Assembly (NCBI GenBank): GCA_022749755.1
Contig: CM040445.1
Span: 4,361,182-4,425,181 of the forward strand
Direction of reading: 5' to 3'
From: Azadirachta indica
Lineage: Eukaryota > Streptophyta > Magnoliopsida > Sapindales > Meliaceae
DNA: 64,000 bases
How positions within the stretch are numbered: position 1 is the first letter of the stretch; the number at the start of each line of letters is the position of its first letter. Below are positions 56,254 to 64,000 of the stretch, piece by piece. The notes under the pieces were generated by a model. The model was not told where the DNA came from. It saw only the letters and a list, made by a program, of their open reading frames with translations, and did not search any database. The position numbers and the translations under genes were made by a program.

Positions 56254-57094
56254 TTTGGCTTCTAGTCTTTTTGATATTGCTGTCTCTTTTTAGCTTAGGT
56301 TGGTGGGGAGAGTCGAGACACTGTCTGCCAATTTTGCCCGCTCACTGGTTTCATTATGTGGGTCAGGTTAATGAGTCAATTGCATTAGCCAAGGCAGCCA
56401 AATAAATTAAAACTCAAAAATAAAATAAAATATTAAGGATGTATGTACATCTAATCATTAGAGACGCGATTATTCGTTGATACTTGATTAATTTATCGAT
56501 ACTCTGCACCGGATAAATTTTAATTTATATGGATATAAATACTGCACTTCAACGTACACATTTTGAGATTGAGATAATTACATTCGGGTACTTAATCTTC
56601 TATGATTTTGCATGTAAAAGATAATTTATTTATGTATATCATATAACTCCTTGAAAATGACACATATTAAAATAACCCAAATATCCTTTTGTTATTAGGT
56701 TACATATTCAAATATTTTCATAATCAAAATATAATATTATAGAAAGAATTAATTTTGTAATACTTGTAATAAACAATAAATTATGTTCGCATTTAAAAAA
56801 TATAAAAATTCAGGGACCCAAAACATTTATCCAATTTTGAAATATGAATATGATGGAAGGGATGATGAGGAGGGTGCTGGGGATTGTATTTTGTCTAAAA
56901 GACATGAATTACAAAATAAGTTGAATTATTAAAAAGAATTGTTTGTTTAGTGCGTGCATTATTATTATGCAAAAATGAAGCATGTGGTTTGTCCGGTAAG
57001 AGCAATTGTTTAGTTCGAGAAAATAATAAAAGCAAAGATAAAAAGGCAAATCTAGGTAAGAGAAGGTGCAATATTTAACAAGATTCTGATTCTT

Positions 57095-57098
<4 letters not shown>

Positions 57099-57128
<30 letters not shown>
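57099..57128. repeat. Poly(A) tract of about 30 bases
   Basis: A single uninterrupted A-run. It could be the tail of a retroposed sequence on the plus strand, but no source sequence was recognised upstream. Confidence 0.85.
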
Positions 57129-57130
<2 letters not shown>

Positions 57131-58301
57131 GATGTTTCAGCCCTAGCTATGCTATCCAAGGTTTAGCCCTTTCAGAGTTTTTGTTTATGGTGAAAGTATA
57201 GTCTATGCTTCAGCCTCAGACCCTGAGCTAAAAGCTAAGCCGAAGCATGCCTTGCCAGTCCCACTACTGACAACTACGTTATTATTCTCAGTTAATTTTT
57301 AATTTTTAATTTTTAATTTTTAATTTTTTTACGGTGATAAAAGCACTGCAATTACTACCAATTACCTAATTACTATCCTCTCTAATTCCATTCGCCGTCA
57401 GCTTTCGGGTTTACTCGTTTACTATCCTTTCCCAGGTTATTCGTGATCCAAATGTTATGTTGGGTTGGGAGACTTCGGTGGGCCCATTAGTGAGAAGGAC
57501 TGTAAAGGGGTTTGGGCCTGAAAACTGCGGACTCACTCACGCTCCTGAGCCGAAACCCGATTGTGGCCTCCGGTCCTGAGCTGGGATGGCTTCTGTTTTT
57601 GAAGCTAAATGCACCCGGGAGGATTTTCTGAGCGAATGCATTATTATTTTTGAATCAGGAAGCCATACGCCATCTAAATATTTCTGCCAACAAGAATGTG
57701 AATATCTCGTCAACAAAAATTGGTTAATTTATACATTTTTACCTAAGTAGTTCTGACAGAATAATTCCACCAATCAATTCTATAGTTTTATTCTGCAGAC
57801 ACCGGCAAATACACTGTTTTTGCTAAAGCAAAATTTCAATCAAACAGTGTATACCAATGCGCTCACAAGAATTTCTTTCTAACCAAGCCAACAAAAACAG
57901 TTTGCACGTATTTAACATTATAATTCAGCAAGCTGTAAGTTGTTAAGTGATAACTTTTCTTAGAAACAGGTTGTTGCGCATGATTCCAGATAATGAATTC
58001 CCGGCGTTCTTGGAAATCATCTAATCAACGTTAATTAATCAATGAATTACTTCTTCGTTTTGTCTGTTTTTCCAGGTGAAGAGCCGTAGCCTACAAGACT
58101 TGGTTTTGCAATATAATCTTTGGACCGTCCATCAGATAGAGCAAAATAAATAACTTGCATGTCTTTTTCCATATGGAAATACATGGTTGTCTTTTCAATC
58201 GTGCCGACCACGAAATCGTTTATGAGTAGACCCAGCAAACCATAAACAAGTTTATTTTCTTTCCAAGGAAAACTACCTGTTTTCTGATTGAACTGAGAAA
58301 G

Positions 58302-60413
58302 ATGGCTGAGGGTTTCGTGAAGTTCTTCCTGCAGAGACTGAATTGTCTGCTACTTCACAAAACTGAAACCTTTTCTGGATTAGAACATCAAACACAGTGC
58401 TTAGTGAGCACACTCGGGAAGATCGGAGAGTCATCTGAGGATATATGCAGAATCAAAGGCAATGCTGCTGTTCGTAGTTGGATAAACGAATTAAGAGACA
58501 TAATTTTTTATGCTGATGATCTTATCGACGAGTTTATCATACAGATGGATCAGCAAAAGGAAACTGACGGGTCTGAATTGACCAAGTGCTTCTCAACTGA
58601 ATTGCAGGAGATAGAATCCCGTCTTGCCAGAATTGTTACGAAAATGATGCAACTGAAAAATTCAACAACTATCAGAGGTCACAAGGAAGATTACATGGAA
58701 GAAAATCAGGCATCAGCATGTAAAAAGCCAGCTGCCAGTGGAGAGAAAAAAGATGACAAGAAAAGCTCAAATGAAATTGAAGAAAGCCAGACAGATGTCA
58801 GAAACTCAATTACCATTGGAGTAGAGGAGAAAGGAAACGAATCTCGTGAAAAGGAAAAAGGTCAAACATCATCATCTGTTGCTTCTCAATTCATATTGAA
58901 TTATACAGACTTACCTTATTATCTTCAATCCTGTTTGATGTACTGTTGCGTCTTTCCTGAGAATTACTGGATACCTAAAGGAAAATTAATACGATTATTG
59001 GTGGCCGAAAGCCTGGTGCAAGAAAAGTCAGGGCGTATAATGGAAGATATAGCAGAGGAAAATATTAACATACTCACCAACCAGGGAATGCTTCAAGTAA
59101 ACAATGACCACAGAGGCCAGGGGACTATGTTGACTGTGACCTCTTCTTACTGGCGCAAGATAGTGGAAGATAATTTCATTACTGCGAGTGCTCTTTCAGC
59201 TTCAACTACAGCTATTCCCCATAATGCCCGCCTTGTTTCAATATATTCAGAAATGGCAACAGTTGCACCCCTTTTAAACAATATCCAGCCTCGATCTTTG
59301 TTCTTCTTGGGGAGTCAAGATCTTTCTAGTGACCCTGAGAATTGGCTGAACTTTAATTGGGCAAAATTTGCAAGGGTGATGGATCTAGAGCGTACCAAGA
59401 TTCAGAGTTTACCAGATGGAGTGGGAGATCTGATACACCTGAGATATCTTGGCCTAAAGCACACTGGTATAAACAATCTCCCAGCTAGGATTGGAAATTT
59501 ACAAGCCCTGCAAACTTTAGATATCAGATGGTGTGGGGATCTAACAGCACTGCCAGTTGAGGTCCTCAAACTTACACAAATAAAACACATTAAAATGTAC
59601 AAGAGAATAAAGGTTGGTGGGGTAAAGCTACCACCAGGAATAGGAAGATTGAGGAATCTTTTGACCCTCACTGGTATACATGCCAGTGCTGGCATTGCAC
59701 GAGAATTGCGTAACCTGATTCATCTCAGAAGATTGGGAGTGATGGATGTGGCTGAAGAGAATGCTGTAGAGCTCTTTGCTTCTGTTATGATGATGCAGAA
59801 CCTTCTGAGCTTGTCTCTAGAAGCAAAACATACTTCCAACCGGGAAACACTTGTCCTCTTGGACACATTCTCACCCCCACCACTTCTAAGGAAATTGCGC
59901 CTAGAAGGACTCCTAAAAAAGATGCCGAATTGGATTGGCTCAATGGAAAACCTCACCAACCTTAGGTTAGGTTTCTCTTATCTGTCTGAAAACCCAGCAT
60001 TTGTACTTCAGCTGCTACCCAATCTGAAGAACTTAACCCTGTGGCATGCTTATGATGCAAAGCAACTGGGGAAAGAATTCTGCAGAGCAGGTGGATTTCC
60101 CAAGCTTGAGGTTCTTATCATTGCTTCTCATGTTCTGGAGGAATGGACAGAACTTGAAGAGGGAGCACTACCAAGCATGAAATACCTCCACTTACATAAC
60201 TGCTTGCAACTGAGGATACTCCCAGAAGGTTTGCAGTTTGTGACCACATTAAAGCAGTTGCAAATACTGCCTTTACTTGATGAGCATGCAGAGAGGTTGA
60301 AACCTGATGGAGGAAAGGAAAATTACAAGATCAGTCACATTCCACAGGTGTCATTCATACCTATGTCTGTTTTGAGAAATTCATGTCAGTTACCACCATG
60401 CAGACATGAATGA
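58302..60413 (+). CDS. NLR-like protein lacking NB-ARC core: coiled coil, charged linker, winged helix, LRR
   Basis: One exon, 703 residues. Residues about 1-110 resemble an Rx-type coiled coil, with WINELRDIIFYADDLIDEF matching the conserved EDVID region. Residues about 130-195 are a Lys/Glu/Ser-rich linker. Residues about 205-245 match the winged-helix part of ARC2 (LPYYLQSCLMYCCVFPE, LIRLLVAESLV). An LRR region runs from about 330 to 690, with units such as LPDGVGDLIHLRYLGLKHT. There is no P-loop, RNBS, kinase 2 or GLPL motif, and no MHD motif where one is expected. The frame is open throughout, so this is not simple decay. I recall Arabidopsis At5g45510/At5g45520-type proteins with a similar plan, and databases often name such genes RPP13-like. 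It may act as a helper, decoy or regulator rather than an ATP-driven receptor; that is inference. Confidence 0.82.
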   Translation: MAEGFVKFFLQRLNCLLLHKTETFSGLEHQTQCLVSTLGKIGESSEDICRIKGNAAVRSWINELRDIIFYADDLIDEFIIQMDQQKETDGSELTKCFSTELQEIESRLARIVTKMMQLKNSTTIRGHKEDYMEENQASACKKPAASGEKKDDKKSSNEIEESQTDVRNSITIGVEEKGNESREKEKGQTSSSVASQFILNYTDLPYYLQSCLMYCCVFPENYWIPKGKLIRLLVAESLVQEKSGRIMEDIAEENINILTNQGMLQVNNDHRGQGTMLTVTSSYWRKIVEDNFITASALSASTTAIPHNARLVSIYSEMATVAPLLNNIQPRSLFFLGSQDLSSDPENWLNFNWAKFARVMDLERTKIQSLPDGVGDLIHLRYLGLKHTGINNLPARIGNLQALQTLDIRWCGDLTALPVEVLKLTQIKHIKMYKRIKVGGVKLPPGIGRLRNLLTLTGIHASAGIARELRNLIHLRRLGVMDVAEENAVELFASVMMMQNLLSLSLEAKHTSNRETLVLLDTFSPPPLLRKLRLEGLLKKMPNWIGSMENLTNLRLGFSYLSENPAFVLQLLPNLKNLTLWHAYDAKQLGKEFCRAGGFPKLEVLIIASHVLEEWTELEEGALPSMKYLHLHNCLQLRILPEGLQFVTTLKQLQILPLLDEHAERLKPDGGKENYKISHIPQVSFIPMSVLRNSCQLPPCRHE

Positions 60414-61054
60414 AGGGCAAATAAAGTCTGAATAATCTAAGCTGCATATATTTGAACCACCTTGAGTTATTTCAGATTTTTGATTTTACATGATAGCATG
60501 GTGCGTGAATCTATTCTCATTTCCTTTTCTTGTAATATTTTATGTGAAAAATTAAATTTAGCACATACTTAAAATATTTTGATATCCTTGCTAGTTCAAA
60601 CAACCAAAATAATGTGATTACTAAAGAAGCACAGGAACTTAATCAAAAAAAAGCAGCAGCACCAAATGGGACATTAAGAAATAGCAGGCACGACAGTAAG
60701 GTAATAGACTAATAGATAGTTTATGAGCTCATAGGAATTGTCATGAGAAGGCATTTCATCTCTACCCATCCACATAGGCCAACTCCATTTTTTAGTTCTT
60801 AATACCAGATACTGCTGCCAAATGCTACATGCAAATAACCACATTTAGATATCAAATTAAGGTCTCAAAAATTGCAAATTTTTTCTTTCAGCAAAAGAAG
60901 TTTGCAATAGACTAGGTACATATTAGTCAATTACCATGTTGTGTCAGTGGTGTGTACAATCAACAAATACAAGGAGAGAAAATAATCAACGCCATTGAAG
61001 TTAACCAAACTTGGTATAGAATTCTTTCCATGATTTGACATTTGAAAAGGCAAT
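60414..61054. other. Convergent intergenic region
   Basis: The 3' ends of the NLR-like gene and the PPR gene face each other here. AT-rich, no gene seen. Confidence 0.5.
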
Positions 61055-62761
61055 CTAGGCTATATTAATCCAGCTCACTCCGGGCACTTTTCTTACTCCA
61101 CCATCAACCATATCATTCCTTAACTCTTTCACATCATCCCACCTCCCATCCCCAGCATATATGTTCGAAAGAATCACTCTGTAAGAACTTTTCCTTGGAT
61201 CATTTGTGAAGAGCTGCTGGGCTACAATATCCGCCAACTCTGAATTCCCATAAATATCACAACATGATAATAGTGCTCCCCAGACGGCTGAGTCCACTGG
61301 CTTTGACAAGGACATGATAAAACCGAATGCCTCCTCCAAATTTCCAGCCATACCCAAAAGCTTTACCATGTAAATGTAATGTTCAGTACTAGGTTGGATA
61401 CAAAATTCCTCTGTCATCCTCCTGAAAATTTCCCTGCCACTATTAACAAGGCCGCCATGGCAACATGCACAAAGGAGAGCAGCAAAAGTAGATTCATCGG
61501 CTTTTAATCCTATCTCTATTATCTCCTGAAACATTTTAAAGGCCTGGTATGCAAATCCATGCAAACCAAGACCCAAAATTATTGAATTGTAAGTGATGAT
61601 ATTCCTTTCTGACATAGTTGCAAAAACACGGAACCCCAAGTCTATAAATCCATATTTTGAATACATGTCTATAAGAGCAGATGAAACCATGACACTCAAT
61701 TGAAAACCAGATTGAATAACATAACCATGTATCACAGTTCCAGGCCATACATTGGCTGATTGAGCAGCAGCCGCCAGCACGCTAGCAACCAAAACAGGAT
61801 CTGCCTTCTTACCTTCCATAATCAGTTTCCTGAAAAAATACAATGCCTTCTCATAATTCCCCTGCTGAGAGTACCCAGTTATCAAAGCGGACCATGTAAC
61901 TAAATCAGGCTGAAATAATCTAATAAAAACATCATACGCAGAGTTCATCCACTTGCATCTAGCGTACATGCTAACAAGTACACTACATACATGATCATTT
62001 GAATCAAAACCACTTTTTAAACAAAAACCATGAACCCCTTGGCCAATGCTGAACAATTTTGGTTCCCTTATACCTGATATCAGCCCTACCAAAGTATATC
62101 CATCAGGATTCTTCCCTAAACGTAGCATCCTATTGAAGAGCTGCAAACTTTTATCCCAAAATCCACAATATTCATAACCAGAAATCATAGAATTACATAA
62201 GACCAAATCCGGGTCAGATACTCCATTAAAGACCTTGATAGCTTCGTCAACAGAGAACAATTTTGAATAAGCAGAAATAAGTGCACTACTAGTGATAGAG
62301 TCCATTCCTAAGCCAGAAACTATCACTCCTCCATGGACAAGTCTAAGTCCATCCAAATCAAAATTCTCAGAGCACGCGCGTATAACACATGCATAGGTGA
62401 AATTATCGGGCTTAATTTGAGTTCTAAGCATATTTTGGAACAGGGATTTTGCATCGTTAAATTTGTGGGCTTGAGCGTAAGCACGAATAATGGAGTTCCA
62501 AAGGAAGACGCTTCGTTGAGGAGTTTTGTCGAACAAGTTACGAGCGGAGTATAAGTCATTGTTAAGAGAATATAACCTCACGAGTTTTGTTGCATAAAAG
62601 GGATCACGTAGGAGGCGGGCTTTGGTGACCAAAGCATGCAGTTCTTTGGTTCTTGATAGGCTTTGATGAGACTTTGAGAGCTCGAAAATGAGGGAATGAG
62701 GGTTAACCAACATTAATTGAATAGTTCTGGAAGCAAGTGGGCATGTGAGCCAGAAAAACAA
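61055..62761 (-). CDS. PLS-class pentatricopeptide repeat protein (At1g64310-like)
   Basis: Intronless, 568 residues. The protein is built of tandem 31-36 residue PPR units, for example SVFLWNSIIRAYAQAHKFND, DLVTWSALITGYSQQGNYEK and NIITYNSIILGLGLHGFAYQ. The spacing of P, L and S type repeats and a terminal E-like motif ending VRKVPGVSWINIA place it in the PLS class. No DYW domain is present. Such proteins bind organellar RNA and usually guide C-to-U editing; the site is not predictable by eye. The N-terminus (MFFWLTCPLASRTIQLMLV) could be an organelle transit sequence, and a second in-frame ATG lies 16 residues later. The layout matches Arabidopsis At1g64310 as I recall it. The gene is complete. 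Confidence 0.92.
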   Translation of the reverse strand: MFFWLTCPLASRTIQLMLVNPHSLIFELSKSHQSLSRTKELHALVTKARLLRDPFYATKLVRLYSLNNDLYSARNLFDKTPQRSVFLWNSIIRAYAQAHKFNDAKSLFQNMLRTQIKPDNFTYACVIRACSENFDLDGLRLVHGGVIVSGLGMDSITSSALISAYSKLFSVDEAIKVFNGVSDPDLVLCNSMISGYEYCGFWDKSLQLFNRMLRLGKNPDGYTLVGLISGIREPKLFSIGQGVHGFCLKSGFDSNDHVCSVLVSMYARCKWMNSAYDVFIRLFQPDLVTWSALITGYSQQGNYEKALYFFRKLIMEGKKADPVLVASVLAAAAQSANVWPGTVIHGYVIQSGFQLSVMVSSALIDMYSKYGFIDLGFRVFATMSERNIITYNSIILGLGLHGFAYQAFKMFQEIIEIGLKADESTFAALLCACCHGGLVNSGREIFRRMTEEFCIQPSTEHYIYMVKLLGMAGNLEEAFGFIMSLSKPVDSAVWGALLSCCDIYGNSELADIVAQQLFTNDPRKSSYRVILSNIYAGDGRWDDVKELRNDMVDGGVRKVPGVSWINIA

Positions 62762-63289
62762 TAATATGGAGTTCTAAGTTCGACGTACGAAGAAATACGT
62801 GTGTACAAAACCAAGATTTTTTTTTTTTTGACTACTACTATTTATTTTGGCACTGGCGCGACGCTCTGAAATCAGGCAATAATCAAGTGATGGGGACAAG
62901 AAAAAACGTATCCCGAAAGGTATATGATATGCGTCTAGCTACATATAAAATTGTGGCAATGCTCTGAATTAGGCCTATTATAATTGGCAACCGCAATACA
63001 ACAGTTATTGAGATGACAACGCCTAACATGTATGGTATGAACATAATTAACTTGTTGCTTTCACATTTCTGATGTAGAATCCCCACCACTCATACTCCTC
63101 AAGATCCCTTCGTTTTCTTGGATATTATGTACCACATTGAAAGTCAGAATTCAATGCCCAAAACATTAGGAGCACGCTCAAGCACATGAACCCAACATCT
63201 TATTAATGAGGTAACAACTAACAAAGTTAAAACACGAACAAATACACTGAGAATGAAACCCCTAGAACAGTCACAAACATAGATGTCTC
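62762..63289. other. Intergenic region
   Basis: Upstream of the PPR gene and downstream of the small secreted protein gene. A T-run lies at 62819-62830. No gene was seen. Confidence 0.5.
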
Positions 63290-63835
63290 TCACATTATCA
63301 GTGGAGGAGGTGCAGGCGAACCCTGGGAATTTTGTTGATTTTTGAGCGGTGCTGGTGGAGACAATGTACTAACGGATCTTAAATCCCGCGAGGGCACATT
63401 TTCCTTGTCGCAAATAAATAGATTTTCACATCCAGAGCGACCTCCTTTTCCGGGGAATGTCTTCCTCGAGCTACTTCGGCAGTCAAAAACACTTGAGAAA
63501 CTCTTCTTACGAACACCACCTTCCAGGCATAAAAAAATCATAGCAAGTGAGAAAATGATCTTCGGGCAAAAGGTTGTCTCCAGAAAGACCGCATGACTCA
63601 GTACAAAAATGATTAAATAGATGAACTCTATGAAATGTTGATCTTAAAGGGTCAGGTAAAAGACAATCATGGCCTTCTCCGTACCGCTTAGCAGTCCTTA
63701 ATTTGGCTAATTAAGTTCATTGGTGCAAATGTATAATAAGAATAGATGCTTACCGTCAGGTAGTAGTGCAGAAGTATCCACAACTAAATATAGCAGCAGT
63801 ATTGCTGTAGCCAACTTCGTCGGAAAACAAGTCAT
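63290..63835 (-). CDS. Small predicted secreted protein, two exons, family not recognised
   Basis: Exons 63835-63754 and 63519-63290 join in phase to give 103 residues. The donor reads GACG|GTAAGC and the acceptor GGAAG|GTGG. The first exon encodes a signal-peptide-like start, MTCFPTKLATAILLLYLVV, with likely cleavage near DTSA. The mature part is basic and Ser-rich with three cysteines after the signal (FDCRSS, SGCEN, FICDK) and a Pro-rich tail ending SPAPPPLIM. A TATA word (63984-63992, read on the minus strand) lies about 150 bp before the ATG. I do not recognise the family. It could be a signalling peptide precursor or a small apoplastic protein. The acceptor has a weak pyrimidine tract, so exon 2 is less certain than exon 1. 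Confidence 0.5.
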
Positions 63836-63983
63836 TCTAAAGAGTAGGAGATTGTCAGTTCACCTTTGTCATCAACACCACGACAACGAAATAATCAGGA
63901 AGTTTCTACTTAGGCTCTGACAACTTGTTTAATTTTATACGCATTCACATGCATATTAATATTTTGTACAGGGTGGGTAGAAC

Positions 63984-63992
63984 ATTTATATA
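63984..63992 (-). promoter_or_regulatory. TATA box of the small secreted protein gene
   Basis: TATATAAAT on the minus strand, about 150 bp upstream of the ATG at 63835, close to the right window edge. Confidence 0.4.
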
Positions 63993-64000
63993 ATTATATA

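Larger units (their letters stand above)
52300..58301. other. Intergenic region rich in simple repeats
   Basis: No gene was recognised in about 6 kb. Simple repeats include (AT)n at 53249-53279, (GT)n(AT)n at 53986-54036, (ATAC)n(AT)n at 54901-54949, CTTCA x6 at 55445-55474, (TA)n at about 55618-55638, TTGCC repeats at 56219-56253, an A-run at 57099-57128, and TTTTTAA repeats at 57295-57327. A minus-strand open frame at 58047-58238 has no recognised domain. Confidence 0.55.

Noticed and set aside
58047..58238. Minus-strand open frame of 63 codons just upstream of the NLR-like gene
   Set aside because: The frame looks somewhat protein-like, but I saw no domain, no clear splice partner and no promoter.

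Overview
The window is nuclear DNA from a flowering plant, most likely a woody eudicot. Its genes have many AT-rich GT-AG introns, and its families are plant-specific (raffinose synthase, oleosin, LOB-domain factor, pentatricopeptide repeat protein, LysM receptor kinase, DUF1421/FLOE protein). It also has a Ty1/copia retrotransposon and many AT or CA microsatellites. A Citrus-like genome is a guess from general similarity, not something I could test. Exon boundaries were placed by reading GT/AG sites and checking codon phase by hand.

Layout, left to right. 1-4352 (-): an OCRE plus G-patch protein, ten exons seen, running off the left edge. 4353-5608: intergenic, with five CACGTG G-boxes and a CATGCA cluster. 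5609-11099 (+): a decayed copia element with both LTRs. 12864-16324 (+): raffinose synthase, four exons. 17713-21027 (+): a FLOE/DUF1421 protein, three exons. 24767-28883 (+): a tryptophan aminotransferase-related (TAR2-like) enzyme, five exons. 28884-34798: an AT-rich, gene-free block made of diverged repeats. 34799-38851 (-): the AP-1 clathrin adaptor medium subunit, eleven exons. 39819-42872 (-): a broken LysM receptor-like kinase. 44018-44512 (-): an intronless oleosin with a seed-type promoter. 44513-50518: intergenic. 50519-51076 (-): a LOB-domain transcription factor with a likely 5' leader intron. 51077-58301: mostly intergenic and rich in microsatellites. 58302-60413 (+): an NLR-like protein with coiled-coil, winged-helix and LRR parts but no nucleotide-binding core. 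61055-62761 (-): a PLS-class PPR protein. 63290-63835 (-): a two-exon gene for a small predicted secreted protein that I do not recognise.

The genes are ordinary neighbours rather than a pathway cluster. Raffinose synthase, oleosin and the FLOE-type protein all belong to families linked with seed maturation, desiccation or imbibition, but nothing here shows co-regulation. The items most worth a second look are the NLR-like gene without NB-ARC, the multiply broken LysM kinase, the small secreted protein, the 28.9-34.8 kb repeat block, and the differing 18-bp repeat counts in the two retrotransposon LTRs.
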